Counted from the stretch's first letter, positions 34,080 to 44,081 are shown. The stretch: 64,000 nucleotides of DNA from Shimia aestuarii (GCF_022814865.1 NZ_JAKVRD010000018.1:19211-83210); one strand, 5' to 3'. Numbers and translations are program-made. Notes: a model not told the origin generated them from the sequence alone.

Positions 34080-36902
34080 CTATGCGGCGACGTCCTCCTC
34101 CCAAAGGGGGATCGTGAAGGTGATTGTTGTGCCGTCGTTTGAGGTGCTGACAACGTCGATTTCGCCACCGTGGAGGGCGACAATGTCTTTGGAAATGGCA
34201 AGGCCTAGACCCGCTCCGCCTTCGTTGCGTGTGCTCGAGGCATCGGCTTGGGTGAAACGGTCAAAGATATCCTCAAGCGCGTTCTTGGGGATGCCGATCC
34301 CGGTATCAAGGACCGAGATTTGCATCATGCTGTCCTTGATATCCGAACGCACGGTGATGCTGCCTTTGTCGGTAAACTTGATCGCATTGCTGATGAGGTT
34401 GATGAGCACTTGGCGCAGGCGGGTCTCGTCGCATTTCAGAGTCGCGTTTTCGATCTCGGCCACGAGCTCGATATCCTTGCCCTTCGCAAGAGACTGCATC
34501 TGCGAAATGGTCGACTCCACAACCGGCTGCAGATCGACAGGTGCAATGTCGATATGCAAGCTGTTGGCCTCAATCCGGGATAGATCGAGCACGTCCCCGA
34601 TCAGCGCCTGAAGCTGCTTGCCTGCGGACTCGATCTTGCCCGCCATGGTGCTCACTTCGTCGACCATCGCCGTATAGCCATCTTCCAGCGCTGTTTCGCC
34701 GGTTGCCTGCACCACTTCCCGCAAAGCTCGCGTCGCCGGAAGCGCTTCCGGATTGCGCAGGAAAGCATTGAACCCAAGCACGACCGTCATCGGCGTCCGC
34801 AACTCATGGCTGACCATATTGAGGAACTGGGTCTTGGCCTCATCGGCCCGCTTCGCCTTTTGAAGCGCGACATAGAACTCCGTCACGTTGGCGGCGGTGC
34901 CGATATAGCCTGTAAACACACCGGCTTCATCGAAGACAGGTTTACCGCTGGTGCGGAACCACGTCTCCTGTGCCTCATTGAGGTTGCTGCGGTAGACAAC
35001 ATTATGGAAAGGCTCGTGCGCTTGCATTTGATGCAGGTGCTCTTCGTAGTTCATATACGCGCCTTCATGCATGATCTCGGCGCGTGTGTGTCCGATGACG
35101 TTCTCCCGCGGAGTCCCCGTCGCCTTTTCGAAACCGGGCGAGAGGTAGGTGATCCGCATTTCGGCATCTTGCTCCCAGAACCATTCCGTCGCGATATCGG
35201 CGACATCGGCGAACCGGGCCTCAGCCGTGTCGCGTTCCTTGATCGCCGCGCGCAAACGGTCGTTGGTGCGCTCGAGCCAACGTTCCTGGGCCATAAGGTC
35301 CGAGATATCGACTCCGAAGCACACCACACCGCCTTCTTGGGTGCGGTGGCTGAAGATCTTGTAGAAACGGTCATTGCCAAGGTGCAGGTCGAATTGCGAT
35401 CCCTTGCGGCGCAGTTGCACGAGGAGAGCCTCGATCCGCGCTTCACGCTCATCGCGCGATGCATGCGGAAGCTCAAGGAACACAAGCCGCTCGAGCAATT
35501 TGCGGATCGGCGTGCCGGTCTTGAGACGCGCTCGGGCATCCGGCAGGAACTGCATTGCGCGGGCGTTGACGATTTCAAGCTCGCCCTCCGCGTCGAACAA
35601 AAGAAATGCCGCCGGAACGGTATCAATCGCGTCGCGCAGCCGGGTTTCCGCGATCTCAGCACGCTTACGGCTCTCGACCTGCTCCGTAATGTCGACCCGA
35701 ATGCCAACGCGCCCGCCGTCCGGCGTTTCCATCTCGCGCACGCGGAGCCATTTGCCACTACCAAGTTGCTGCTCGAGCGTGAAATCGGCCTGACGGTGCG
35801 CATCGAGCCGCTCCTCGAGCCACTCCTCCTCGCGCCCGATCGCTTCCTTATACTGGCCGTTCGTGAGCCCGTACTGAAGGATTTCGCGGAACGTGACGCC
35901 GGGTTTGATCGCGGGGGCGCTGTCCTTGTAGATTTCGCGATACCGCTCGTTGCAGATCACGAGCCGATCCGAGGAATCATAGAGCACGAACCCATCCCCC
36001 AGCACATCAATCGCCGCGCGGAGCTGTTCGGCCTTGATCGACGCTTCCTGACGCAACCAGAAGAGCATGTTCGTGGTGGCCAACGCGGCGGTCGCGAGCA
36101 GGAGGAAGATAATCACTGTCTTTGCGCTAAGAGTTCCGCTTGTCCATCCGTCCTTGGGCCGCACGACAAGCGTCCAACGCCCGTCCGGAACGTCGATCGT
36201 CCGGCGAATGCCGTCTGTTTCAAACAGGCGCTGATCCCCGAGGATCGGCGTGCCATCCTCCGTCTTGCGCATGGCGACGACAAGAGGTGCGGGAATGGCG
36301 TCGCGCTCAAGATCGGCCAGAAGGGCTTCGGCCGAGAACACGATGGAAATAAGGCCCCAGGGGTGCGCGTTCTCAGCGGAATCTAGGATCACAGGCACCC
36401 GAAGGATGAATCCCGGATACCCCTGCAAGAGCGGCACAGGCCCCTGAAGGATATTCCGGTTCTCACGTAAGGCGGCTTCGGCGAGCCTGCGCTGCGCCGG
36501 AATATCGTCGAGCTTGCGACCGATGACATGGGCATTCTCGTCGAAGGGGTGGACATATTCGACAGTGTAGTCGCGGATCGTCGCAACATTCACCAGCGCA
36601 TCATGGCCTTTGACGATCTCCTTTGCGAAGCGCGTAAAACTCTCTTGCGTGAGATCGGGGTCAAGCGTGATCGCCCCTTTGAAGGCGCTGCCAACCAAAA
36701 GCGCATTGGTCACTGCGTTGGAGACGTTCTCTGCATATTCGGCAATCGCGGCATGCGCGGTAAGCTGTTCTTGCTCGCGCTGGTCGCTCGTGTCGATCCG
36801 GGTCTTCATCCAAAGGAACGCTGCAATCAGACAGAGCAAGACAACATTTGTCGCGACTACCGTGAGTTTTCCCGCAGGTCGCAGTGTCTTTTTATTCGTC
36901 AT
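34080..36902 (-). CDS. CHASE-PAS sensor histidine kinase
   Basis: A 940-aa kinase. Transmembrane helix 1 is at about 13-32. A periplasmic CHASE domain (about 60-245) contains VHPFDENAHVIGRKL and LQGPVPLLQGYPGFILRVPV. Transmembrane helix 2 is at about 262-283. Three PAS-like domains follow (about 290-410, 425-540, 570-685), then HisKA with His699 in MVSHELRTPM, and HATPase (NLISNAIKF, DTGIGIP, GAGLGLAI). There is no receiver or Hpt domain. CHASE domains bind small extracellular ligands. It probably shares the local receivers and Hpt with the kinase at 32330-33913. Confidence 0.9.
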   Translation of the reverse strand: MTNKKTLRPAGKLTVVATNVVLLCLIAAFLWMKTRIDTSDQREQEQLTAHAAIAEYAENVSNAVTNALLVGSAFKGAITLDPDLTQESFTRFAKEIVKGHDALVNVATIRDYTVEYVHPFDENAHVIGRKLDDIPAQRRLAEAALRENRNILQGPVPLLQGYPGFILRVPVILDSAENAHPWGLISIVFSAEALLADLERDAIPAPLVVAMRKTEDGTPILGDQRLFETDGIRRTIDVPDGRWTLVVRPKDGWTSGTLSAKTVIIFLLLATAALATTNMLFWLRQEASIKAEQLRAAIDVLGDGFVLYDSSDRLVICNERYREIYKDSAPAIKPGVTFREILQYGLTNGQYKEAIGREEEWLEERLDAHRQADFTLEQQLGSGKWLRVREMETPDGGRVGIRVDITEQVESRKRAEIAETRLRDAIDTVPAAFLLFDAEGELEIVNARAMQFLPDARARLKTGTPIRKLLERLVFLELPHASRDEREARIEALLVQLRRKGSQFDLHLGNDRFYKIFSHRTQEGGVVCFGVDISDLMAQERWLERTNDRLRAAIKERDTAEARFADVADIATEWFWEQDAEMRITYLSPGFEKATGTPRENVIGHTRAEIMHEGAYMNYEEHLHQMQAHEPFHNVVYRSNLNEAQETWFRTSGKPVFDEAGVFTGYIGTAANVTEFYVALQKAKRADEAKTQFLNMVSHELRTPMTVVLGFNAFLRNPEALPATRALREVVQATGETALEDGYTAMVDEVSTMAGKIESAGKQLQALIGDVLDLSRIEANSLHIDIAPVDLQPVVESTISQMQSLAKGKDIELVAEIENATLKCDETRLRQVLINLISNAIKFTDKGSITVRSDIKDSMMQISVLDTGIGIPKNALEDIFDRFTQADASSTRNEGGAGLGLAISKDIVALHGGEIDVVSTSNDGTTITFTIPLWEEDVAA

Positions 36903-37216
36903 AAATCACAACCATAGGAGGATGAAAGCCCGCTCGCATATATCGTAGACGGAAACAAAGCAACGTGTGAAGGCGAAAATCCCAAATACCTTCCGGCGTG
37001 TCACAGTTGCCATAGAAAAACCGGACGTTTGATCGATTTACCTATATAAAGTCGTTTAATTATAATGGCTTGTGGAATTTTCGGAAAAGATGTCGCGTCG
37101 TAAGGAATTTTTAACTTCGCCTGATTTTCGCCCTAATTCGCCTTTAGGCTGAACCACATAGGCAGAAAACCGAAATCGGTTGACCGAATAAGACCGTATG
37201 GCTGGAGAGTAGATAC
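36903..37216 (+). promoter_or_regulatory. AT-rich divergent intergenic region with a candidate promoter
   Basis: This 314-base gap separates the CHASE kinase (minus) from the two-domain response regulator (plus) and is the most AT-rich stretch nearby. TTACCT (37038-37043), a 17-base spacer and TATAAT (37061-37066) form a plausible sigma-70-type promoter for the plus-strand genes, leaving a leader of about 140 bases. The leader contains repeated TTCGCC elements (around 37115-37145) but no recognised riboswitch. No gene is supported here. Confidence 0.4.
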
Positions 37217-38167
37217 ATGAAGATTTTGGCCGTTGACGATGAGCCCCTAATCCTGCGGCTTTTGGAGACGACTCTGAAAGGGCTCGGCTACTCCGAAAAT
37301 ACGTTTGCCGAGTCCGGCGCCGAAGCTCTGAAGTGCCTCAATGCAGCACCGGAGCCTTTCGACTGCATCCTCCTCGACATTCGCATGCCCAACCTGTCTG
37401 GTATCGACCTCCTCAAGCAAATTCGCCAGCTTCCGTCTTACCGGTCGACGCCGGTGATCATGCTGACGGCGCTCTCGGAGAAGTCTTATATTGACGAGTC
37501 CTTTGCCAACGGGGCGACGGACTACCTCACGAAACCGCTTGATGCGACAGAGCTTCTGGCGCGGTTGCGTGTGGCGCGTCTTCTCTGTGAGGCCAATACC
37601 AACCAACAGCCGAGCGTTGGCGCCCTGCCGGCGCGCGAGGGCGAGAAGTTCGATTTCAGCGATGCGATCCAAATCGAAGATGTGCCGCGCGTGGTGAATT
37701 CTCTGGCGATGGAGAACTACCTGCTACAGCTTGGACGTCTCGGGATGTTCAAGCTTGGGACTATCGGCTTTCAGATCCGCAATGCGAATGGTCTCTACGC
37801 ACACGAAGGCTGCGATGAGTTCCGCGAAATACTCACGGATGTCGCTGACTGCATCTTCGAGGCGACCCGCGCGGTCAATCCGGTGATTTCCTACCTCGGA
37901 AGCGGTTGCTTCATTGCGATTGTGCCCCGCAGCCCCAATTTCTCGAGCGAAGACCTCGAAGACCTCATCACCACCCATCTCGTCAACTACCGTACCGAAG
38001 AAGGGTTCGATGCAGAGGACGAAGTCCGGGTTCTTGTCGGCGAACAGATCAATGGTAGCCTTTTCGGGTCGAGCCCGCTTAAGATTATTGATCAGGCACT
38101 GGAGTCCGTTCAGAAGCGCCATGCCTTCGTGCCGAGCCGCGTGTCGACACGTCTTATGGCCATCTAA
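37217..38167 (+). CDS. Response regulator with degenerate GGDEF-like output domain
   Basis: A 316-aa protein. The receiver domain spans residues 1-120 (Asp8-Asp9, phosphoacceptor Asp54 in ILLDIRMPN, Thr in MLTALSE, Lys in YLTKPLD). The C-terminal domain (about 160-310) looks like a GGDEF fold in which the catalytic signature is replaced by YLGSGCFIAIVP, so diguanylate cyclase activity is not expected. It might bind nucleotide or act through protein contact. It is followed by an Hpt gene 42 bases downstream, suggesting a phosphorelay. Confidence 0.83.
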   Translation: MKILAVDDEPLILRLLETTLKGLGYSENTFAESGAEALKCLNAAPEPFDCILLDIRMPNLSGIDLLKQIRQLPSYRSTPVIMLTALSEKSYIDESFANGATDYLTKPLDATELLARLRVARLLCEANTNQQPSVGALPAREGEKFDFSDAIQIEDVPRVVNSLAMENYLLQLGRLGMFKLGTIGFQIRNANGLYAHEGCDEFREILTDVADCIFEATRAVNPVISYLGSGCFIAIVPRSPNFSSEDLEDLITTHLVNYRTEEGFDAEDEVRVLVGEQINGSLFGSSPLKIIDQALESVQKRHAFVPSRVSTRLMAI

Positions 38168-38209
38168 CCAAGCGTGTAGTCACAAGTACCAAGTATAAAG
38201 AGACCAGCA

Positions 38210-38584
38210 ATGACGATGGCAATGACCAAAGAACTCTATGATGCTCTCAAGGACATCCGTGAGAGCTTTCTCAACGATCTCGTGAACCAGATCGGTCAGA
38301 TGGAAGAGTTCTGCAAATACCTCGATGATCCCGACTATGCGCTACCGGCGATTGTCGGGTTGCAGGGCATTGTGCACAAGATCAGTGGCATCGCTGGCAG
38401 CGTCGGCTTTCCGAAACTCGGAGAAGAAGCTGGTCGGCTCGATATCGCGTTTGGTGAGATCGTGCAGGAACCCTATGACGCCGCCTCGATCGACGCCGTG
38501 CGTGGGCAGCTTGAATCGTTCCTCTACCGTCTTGAGGATGCATTCGAAGAAAAGCTCGTGCCGACAGAAGACGGGCGGTTCTGA
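38210..38584 (+). CDS. Stand-alone histidine phosphotransfer (Hpt) protein
   Basis: A 124-aa helical protein with the Hpt signature IVHKISGIAGSVGFPKLGE; phospho-His56 lies in the HxxxG context. It carries no kinase domain. It sits just after the two-domain response regulator and within reach of two kinases lacking receivers, so it can relay phosphate between the local receivers. The ATG at 38210 is used; ATGs at 38216 and 38222 are also possible. Confidence 0.83.
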   Translation: MTMAMTKELYDALKDIRESFLNDLVNQIGQMEEFCKYLDDPDYALPAIVGLQGIVHKISGIAGSVGFPKLGEEAGRLDIAFGEIVQEPYDAASIDAVRGQLESFLYRLEDAFEEKLVPTEDGRF

Positions 38585-38609
38585 GAAGAGCCCCGCATCC
38601 GTTGACGGA

Positions 38610-38849
38610 TCACTCCGCCATCATCTGCTCAACAATCTGGCGCTGGCGCTTGCACTGAAGCTTGTCGCGCAGAGGGCTATCGGGGTCGATATCCTTCTTG
38701 CAGACCACGCACTTGTCCGTGCCTTCAATGGCATTGAGACCGCCGCAGCTTCCCTTGATCGTCCGGCCTTTGGCAATGACGCCAATGCTCATGCCGACGA
38801 CAATGATCAACAAGAAAAAGAATGCCAGGAAGAAGGTGCTGAGGGCCAT
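38610..38849 (-). CDS. nqrM: Na+-NQR maturation protein NqrM
   Basis: A 79-aa protein with one N-terminal transmembrane helix (residues 3-25) followed by GSCGGLNAIEG and CVVCKKD, the cysteine pattern of NqrM (formerly DUF539). NqrM is needed to place iron in the NqrD/NqrE site of the sodium pump. It lies directly downstream of apbE on the minus strand, 10 bases away, and the nqr operon is upstream, which confirms the assignment. Confidence 0.92.
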   Translation of the reverse strand: MALSTFFLAFFFLLIIVVGMSIGVIAKGRTIKGSCGGLNAIEGTDKCVVCKKDIDPDSPLRDKLQCKRQRQIVEQMMAE

Positions 38850-38859
38850 TGCGGTGCCT

Positions 38860-39885
38860 TTAGTCTGTCTTGGTCAGCGCGGTAAAGGCGCTGCTCTCAT
38901 CTAGGATATAGGACTGTCCGTCCGCCTGTCTATCGCGGGAAATGAAGAAGACTGCAACCCCGTGCCGTTCTGCAACGGCAAGACCCCGCTGGCGCCCAAG
39001 AACGAGCATCGCCGTCGCCCAAGCATCTGCCATCATGGCATTTTCCGCCAAGACGGTCGCTGAGGTCGTGGCGTGGGTGACGGGACGGCCTGTGGTAGGG
39101 TCAAGCAGATGTGAATAGCGCCGCCCATCACGCTCAAAGAAATTTCGATAGTCGCCAGAGCTCGCCATCCCGAGCCCGCTTAGCGCGATGACGCGCTGTA
39201 CGTTGTTCTGGCTGCCCGGCTCCGGTGTTTCAATGCCAATCCGCCACGGCTGTCCCTTGTCGTTCTGCCCGCGCGTGACAAGATCGCCGCCGATTTCGAC
39301 CATGTAGTTCTCGATCCCGGCGTCGTGAAGAATCGCGGCCACCGCGTCGATCCCGTAGCCCTTGGCAATCGCCGCAACGTTGACCTCGACCTCTTGCATC
39401 TCCTTGGCAAGACTGGGGAATTCCGGATCGAGGCGAAGGAGCCGGGACTGACCAACGCGCGTCAACGCTTTGGCAATCTCGGCCTCTGACGGCACCGGGT
39501 CTTCTGCCTGCCGCGTTCCAAACCCCCAAAGTTCGATCAGCGGCCCAAGGGTCACGTCAAACATACCCTCGCTTTGCGTATGTACCTCCGCTGCGCCTTG
39601 TATGACATGCGCCAATTCAGGCGAAATCGGCTGTGGAGAGGTGTCCTGCGATGCGGAGAAACGGGAGATCTCTGACTCCGGATTCCAGTTCGACATCTTG
39701 GAGTCTACGTCGGCTAGTACGGTCTCGAGCTGCACCCCAAGCGCCACCTCATCAAGATCTTCGCCAATGGCGATGATGTGGTATTGCGTGCCCATCGTCT
39801 GCCCCGAAAGGCGCAACACCTCGCGCTCTCCGCCCGGCAGGCAGGCCGCAAGCGGCAGCAGGAGAAGAACCAGAAGCCGCCGCAT
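38860..39885 (-). CDS. apbE: FAD:protein FMN transferase
   Basis: A 341-aa ApbE. The N-terminus MRRLLVLLLLPLAAC is a lipoprotein signal with lipobox ending at Cys15, placing the enzyme on the periplasmic side of the inner membrane. Seen: SGQTMGTQYHI, AAIAKGYGIDAVAAIL, YMVEIGGDLVTRG, and HLLDPTTGRPVTHATTSATV with metal-binding residues near AMMADAWATAM. It attaches FMN to threonines in NqrB and NqrC, whose target motifs are both present in this window. Confidence 0.93.
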   Translation of the reverse strand: MRRLLVLLLLPLAACLPGGEREVLRLSGQTMGTQYHIIAIGEDLDEVALGVQLETVLADVDSKMSNWNPESEISRFSASQDTSPQPISPELAHVIQGAAEVHTQSEGMFDVTLGPLIELWGFGTRQAEDPVPSEAEIAKALTRVGQSRLLRLDPEFPSLAKEMQEVEVNVAAIAKGYGIDAVAAILHDAGIENYMVEIGGDLVTRGQNDKGQPWRIGIETPEPGSQNNVQRVIALSGLGMASSGDYRNFFERDGRRYSHLLDPTTGRPVTHATTSATVLAENAMMADAWATAMLVLGRQRGLAVAERHGVAVFFISRDRQADGQSYILDESSAFTALTKTD

Positions 39886-39888
39886 CGC

Positions 39889-40092
39889 TCAGCCCTTTAA
39901 CGGCACAAAGGCCAGCACGAGCAACCCGACGAACGCCACGAGTCCAAAGAGCCATGCACGGGTCTTCCAGCCCGAATCCGTCTCGCGCTCTTTCCAAGCC
40001 TTGCGGAACCGATGCCCAGCCAACACCACAATCACGACGAGGATCGTGCCCGAAAGCGGTGTCAGGTGCAGAGAGGCAAGGAAAGCTGGCAA
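39889..40092 (-). CDS. Small two-helix membrane protein, unknown function
   Basis: A 67-aa protein with two hydrophobic segments (about residues 9-27 and 46-64) around a charged KAWKERETDSGWKTR loop. It ends 3 bases before apbE starts, so it is probably co-transcribed with apbE and nqrM. I do not recognise the family. Position suggests a role in Nqr assembly or flavin transfer, but it could be an unrelated membrane peptide. Confidence 0.6.
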   Translation of the reverse strand: MPAFLASLHLTPLSGTILVVIVVLAGHRFRKAWKERETDSGWKTRAWLFGLVAFVGLLVLAFVPLKG

Positions 40093-40183
40093 GGGTAGGG
40101 GCCTCGCATGTTGAAAGTCAAGACTGGCACCATATCGGCGCCGGGGTACAATGGAGGTCTAGCGGAGGAAAGGAACTAGACTC

Positions 40184-40708
40184 ATGGCACCAAGCTCTTA
40201 TCAGCCCCCCATGCGCGGCGACAAGGCCGATAGCACGACCTATAGCCAAACCAGTGGCTCCAACCTTGCCCATTCCCTGACCACCGTTTCCAAGGTTCTC
40301 GAGGCCAAGGGGGGCGATGTGGTCTCTGTGCGCCCGAACGATACCATTGGCACCGTGGTCGAGGTGCTGCGCGACAAGCGGATCGGCGCGGTGCTCGTCA
40401 CAGACCAGAATGGTGGCCTTGTCGGCATCCTCTCCGAGCGGGATATCGTGCGCCGCATGGCCGACACGCCGGGGCAGACCCTGCCGCAATCCGTGAGTGA
40501 CCTCATGACGTCCGATGTGCAGACCTGCCGCCCGGACGAAGCCTTGACCGATATCCTCAAACGCATGAGCGAAGGCCGTTTCCGCCACCTTCCCGTGATC
40601 GACGAGAGCGGCCTCTGCGGCATGATCACCATCGGTGACGTGGTGAACTTCCGCCTCAACGAATTGGAATACGAGGCACTTAAGATGAAACAGATGATTG
40701 TCGGCTGA
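40184..40708 (+). CDS. CBS-domain pair protein
   Basis: A 174-aa protein of two tandem CBS domains (about residues 45-100 and 107-165: GTVVEVLRDKRIGAVLVTD, GLVGILSERDIVRRM, TDILKRMSEGRFRHLPV, GMITIGDVVNFRL) after a low-complexity N-terminus. CBS pairs bind adenosine nucleotides and regulate partner proteins; no catalytic domain is attached. The gene runs opposite to and between nqrF and apbE-nqrM and ends in a strong terminator. Confidence 0.88.
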   Translation: MAPSSYQPPMRGDKADSTTYSQTSGSNLAHSLTTVSKVLEAKGGDVVSVRPNDTIGTVVEVLRDKRIGAVLVTDQNGGLVGILSERDIVRRMADTPGQTLPQSVSDLMTSDVQTCRPDEALTDILKRMSEGRFRHLPVIDESGLCGMITIGDVVNFRLNELEYEALKMKQMIVG

Positions 40709-40736
40709 TCCGGCAATCAAGGTTACGAAATGAATA

Positions 40737-40766
40737 GGGCGGGGAAATCCCCGCCCTTGTTTTTTG
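40737..40766 (+). terminator. Intrinsic terminator after the CBS-domain gene
   Basis: A perfect 8-bp GC stem (GGGCGGGG at 40737-40744, CCCCGCCC at 40749-40756) with a 4-nt loop is followed by TTGTTTTTT. It ends one base before the nqrF stop codon on the other strand. On the minus strand the following sequence is less T-rich, so it is mainly a plus-strand terminator, though it can form in the nqr transcript too. Confidence 0.85.
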
Positions 40767-41990
40767 TTAGCCGCCGAAATCGTCGAGCATGATGTCTTCC
40801 CGGTCCACGCCCAGATCAAGGAGCATGTTGATGACCGATTGGTTCATGATCGGCGGGCCGCACATGTAGAATTCGCAGTCTTCCGGCGCCGGGTGGTTCT
40901 TGAGGTATTCCTCGAAAAGAACATTGTGGATGAAGCCGGTATAGCCTTTCCAGTCATCCTCCGGCAGCGCATCCGAAAGCGCCACGTGCCATTCGAAGTT
41001 GTCGAACTCCTCGGCGAGTTGGTCAAAGTCCTCGACAAAGAACATCTCGCGCTTGGAGCGGGCGCCATACCAGAAGGTGATCTTGCGATCCCGGTTCTCA
41101 AGACGCTTGAGCTGGTCGAAGATGTGGCTGCGCATCGGCGCCATACCCGCACCACCGCCGATAAAGACCATTTCCTTTTGCGTATCGCGGGCAAAGAACT
41201 CGCCGAACGGGCCGGAAATCGTGACCTTGTCACCGGGTTTGAGGTTGAAGATGTAGGACGACATCTGCCCCGGAGGAATCCCGGTCGAGCCCGGCGGCGG
41301 CGAGGCCACGCGGACGTTGAGCATGATAAGCCCTTTTTCTTCCGGGTAGTTCGCCATGGAATAGGCGCGCTCGATCGGCTCGCTTACCGTCGACTCATAT
41401 TGCCAGAGATTGAACTTGTCCCAGTCCGGGCGATACTCTTCCTCAACGTCGAAATCCTTGTAGGAGAGCTTGTGCGCCGGCGCTTCGATCTGGATATAGC
41501 CACCGGCCCGGAAGTTGACGTTTTCGCCTTCCGGCAGTTCGAGAACAAGGTTCTTGATGAAAGTCGCGACGTTTTCATTGGAGCGCACGGTGCACTCCCA
41601 TTTCTTGACGCCAAAGACCTCTTCGGGAACTTCGATATCCATGTCCTGCTTGACCGCGACCTGACAGGACAGGCGGTCGCCACAGGACGCCTCGCGCTTG
41701 GTGATGTGGCTTTCCTCGGTCGGCAGGATCGACCCGCCTCCCGAATGCACTTTGACCCGGCACTGGGCACAGGTGCCGCCGCCGCCACAGGCCGAGGGGA
41801 CGAACATCTTTTCCGCCGCGAGCGTTTGCAGAAGCTTGCCACCGGCGGGAACCGAGATGGTCTTTTCGCCATTGATGGTGATGTTGACATTACCAGACGA
41901 GACCAGACGCGAGCGCGCGGCGAGGATGATCGTCACCAGCGCCAGAACGATCAGCGTGAATAGGGCAACGCCGAGAGTGAAGGTTTCCAT
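40767..41990 (-). CDS. nqrF: Na+-NQR subunit F (NADH dehydrogenase flavoprotein)
   Basis: A 407-aa subunit, the usual length. It has an N-terminal membrane anchor (residues 5-27), a [2Fe-2S] domain with [14 protein letters not shown] and [11 protein letters not shown], an FAD-binding domain with [11 protein letters not shown], and an NADH-binding domain with [17 protein letters not shown] and MCGPPIMN. It takes electrons from NADH into the pump. It is the last gene of nqrABCDEF, 14 bases after nqrE. Confidence 0.96.
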   Translation of the reverse strand: METFTLGVALFTLIVLALVTIILAARSRLVSSGNVNITINGEKTISVPAGGKLLQTLAAEKMFVPSACGGGGTCAQCRVKVHSGGGSILPTEESHITKREASCGDRLSCQVAVKQDMDIEVPEEVFGVKKWECTVRSNENVATFIKNLVLELPEGENVNFRAGGYIQIEAPAHKLSYKDFDVEEEYRPDWDKFNLWQYESTVSEPIERAYSMANYPEEKGLIMLNVRVASPPPGSTGIPPGQMSSYIFNLKPGDKVTISGPFGEFFARDTQKEMVFIGGGAGMAPMRSHIFDQLKRLENRDRKITFWYGARSKREMFFVEDFDQLAEEFDNFEWHVALSDALPEDDWKGYTGFIHNVLFEEYLKNHPAPEDCEFYMCGPPIMNQSVINMLLDLGVDREDIMLDDFGG

Positions 41991-42004
41991 CGTTCAACGC
42001 CCCC

Positions 42005-42613
42005 TTAGAGTTTCACGCCAGAGAAGGACATGAAGGCCATCGCCATCAGTCCCGCAGTGATGAAGGTGATGCCAAGGCCCTGAAGCCCGTCCGGCACGTC
42101 CGAATATTTGAGCTTCTCGCGCACGCCTGCCATGGCCACGATGGCCAACGCCCAACCAAAGCCGGAAGAGACACCATAAGTCGCTGCTTCGGCAAAGTTG
42201 TAGTCGCGCTCCACCATGAAGAGCGAGCCACCGAGGATTGCGCAGTTCACCGTGATGAGCGGCAGGAAGATCCCCAGCGCGTTGTAGAGCGGTGGGAAAT
42301 ACTTATCGAGTGTCATCTCAAGGATCTGCACCATCGCCGCGATCACCCCGATATACGAGATCAGACCGAGGAAGGTCAGGTCTACATCCGGGAACCCAGC
42401 CCAGGCAAGCGCACCGGGTTTCAGGAGGTAGGTGAGAAGCAGGTTGTTGGTCGGCACCGTGATGGCCTGCACGACCATGACCGAGATACCAAGGCCAAGC
42501 GCGGTCGAAATCTTCTTGGAGACGGCGATGAAGGTACACATCCCGAGGAAGAAGCTAAGCGCGAGGTTTTCTACAAAGACGGCCTTAACGGCCAGCGAAA
42601 TGAGCCCTTCCAT
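42005..42613 (-). CDS. nqrE: Na+-NQR subunit E
   Basis: A 202-aa six-helix membrane subunit. [17 protein letters not shown] carries one of the cysteines of the iron site shared with NqrD, and [20 protein letters not shown] the other. The length is typical. It overlaps nqrD by one base. Confidence 0.95.
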   Translation of the reverse strand: MEGLISLAVKAVFVENLALSFFLGMCTFIAVSKKISTALGLGISVMVVQAITVPTNNLLLTYLLKPGALAWAGFPDVDLTFLGLISYIGVIAAMVQILEMTLDKYFPPLYNALGIFLPLITVNCAILGGSLFMVERDYNFAEAATYGVSSGFGWALAIVAMAGVREKLKYSDVPDGLQGLGITFITAGLMAMAFMSFSGVKL

Positions 42614-43266
42614 CAGTGCCCCTCCACCGTCTGAATTTTGAATTCACGCTCTTCGACCTGTTTGGGTTTCCACGTGCGGAAGCCCCAGATAAGAAGACCG
42701 ATCGCGAAGAACGCCGAAGGCGGCAGAAGAAGCATACCGTTGGGCACGTACCAGCCGCCATTGTTCACCGTCTGAAGGATGGTCACGCCAAACAAGCTGC
42801 CCGACCCGAACAGCTCGCGGATGACACCGACAAGCATCAGGATCAGACCATAGCCAAGCCCGTTGCCGATCCCGTCGAGGAACGCCGCGCCCGGCGGGTT
42901 CGACATCGCAAAGGCCTCGGCGCGGCCCATCACGATACAGTTGGTGATGATAAGACCGACAAAGACCGAAAGCGTCTTGGAGATCTCAAAGGCATAGGCC
43001 TTGAGGATCTGGTCCACGAGGATCACGAGCGAGGCGATGATGACCATCTGCACGATGATCCGGATCGAGCTCGGGATCTGGCTACGCAGGATCGAGATGA
43101 AGAGCGACGAGAAGGCGGTCACAAAGGTCACCGCAAGCGCCATCACGAAGGCGACCTTGAGCGAGGACGTCACAGCCAGCGCCGAACAGATCCCCAGAAC
43201 CTGAAGCGTGATCGGGTTGTTGTCGACCAGCGGGTCGACGAGAAGTTCTTTGCGTTTCTGGGCCAT
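42613..43266 (-). CDS. nqrD: Na+-NQR subunit D
   Basis: A 217-aa multi-spanning subunit. [15 protein letters not shown] contains the conserved iron-site Cys, paralogous to the NqrE motif, and [17 protein letters not shown] supplies the second. It overlaps its neighbours by one base on each side, so translation is coupled through nqrCDE. Confidence 0.95.
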   Translation of the reverse strand: MAQKRKELLVDPLVDNNPITLQVLGICSALAVTSSLKVAFVMALAVTFVTAFSSLFISILRSQIPSSIRIIVQMVIIASLVILVDQILKAYAFEISKTLSVFVGLIITNCIVMGRAEAFAMSNPPGAAFLDGIGNGLGYGLILMLVGVIRELFGSGSLFGVTILQTVNNGGWYVPNGMLLLPPSAFFAIGLLIWGFRTWKPKQVEEREFKIQTVEGH

Positions 43267-44081
43267 CAGAGCTCTCCCGCTTTGAGTTTCTCGAGGAACG
43301 GGGCGTATCCCTGATCGCCCATCCAGAAGTTCACGAGGTTATCGACACCGACCGAAGTCAGGGTCGCACCGGCCAGCGCATCGATATGGTGCTCGGGACC
43401 GGCGGGCCCTTGTGCCTTGGCGACCGAGATTTGCAGCTCGCCGCTCTCGTCAAAGAGCTTCTTGCCGTTCCAGACCGCCTTCCATTTCGGATTGTCCACC
43501 TCGGCACCAAGACCGGGGGTCTCGCCGTGCTGGTAGAATTGCAGGCCGAAGATATCGTTGCCGTTCTCCTCGATGGCGATAAAGCCATAGAGCGTCGACC
43601 ACAGGCCATAGCCCCGGATCGGCAGGATCACCTTATCGAGCGCGCCGCTCTCATCCTTGAGAAGATAGATGGTGCGGAATTTCGACTGGCGGCCAATCGC
43701 GGCCGGGTCATTCTCGAGCGCGATGCTCAGCTCGGGGTCATCCACCGCGGCGGCATCATCGAAAGTCGCCGCGTCGAACTGGTCCGAGAAGTCGCCAGAG
43801 GCCAGCTCGAGCACTTTCGGCTCAAAGTCGGCAAAGGCAGCGGCGACATCCATCCCCGGCTCATAGACGCCCGCAACCTGCAACACGTTGAGTTGCTTGT
43901 CGCGTAGCTTGTTAGCCTCCTGCACCGGGCGCAGGCTCACGGCGGCGACCGAGACGATCATCGAGGCGACGAGACAGATCGCGACGGCGACGAAGATGGT
44001 CTTGCCGACAGAATCCGGCGATGCGGCTAGAAAGCGACCAATCGGCCCCTTCGGCGTATCAGGCGTTTGCGTATCAGACAT
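43266..44081 (-). CDS. nqrC: Na+-NQR subunit C
   Basis: A 271-aa subunit anchored by an N-terminal helix (about residues 25-48) with a soluble periplasmic FMN domain. [13 protein letters not shown] is the ApbE target motif in which Thr receives FMN. The ATG at 44081 (MSDTQTPD) lies inside the nqrB 3' end, an 8-base overlap. Longer upstream starts would run deep into nqrB. Confidence 0.95.
   Translation of the reverse strand: MSDTQTPDTPKGPIGRFLAASPDSVGKTIFVAVAICLVASMIVSVAAVSLRPVQEANKLRDKQLNVLQVAGVYEPGMDVAAAFADFEPKVLELASGDFSDQFDAATFDDAAAVDDPELSIALENDPAAIGRQSKFRTIYLLKDESGALDKVILPIRGYGLWSTLYGFIAIEENGNDIFGLQFYQHGETPGLGAEVDNPKWKAVWNGKKLFDESGELQISVAKAQGPAGPEHHIDALAGATLTSVGVDNLVNFWMGDQGYAPFLEKLKAGEL

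Noticed and set aside
34806..36386. A 526-codon open frame antisense to the CHASE kinase
   Set aside because: The opposite strand encodes a complete CHASE-PAS-HisKA-HATPase protein; the antisense product has no motif.
37115..37145. Repeated TTCGCC elements as a riboswitch or CRISPR-like repeat
   Set aside because: There are only two or three short imperfect copies without the structure of any riboswitch I know; they were noted within the leader description only.
38597..38612. Hairpin ATCCGT/ACGGAT after the Hpt gene as a terminator
   Set aside because: The stem is only 6 bp, lacks a T-run on either strand, and overlaps the nqrM stop, so it is not supported as a terminator.
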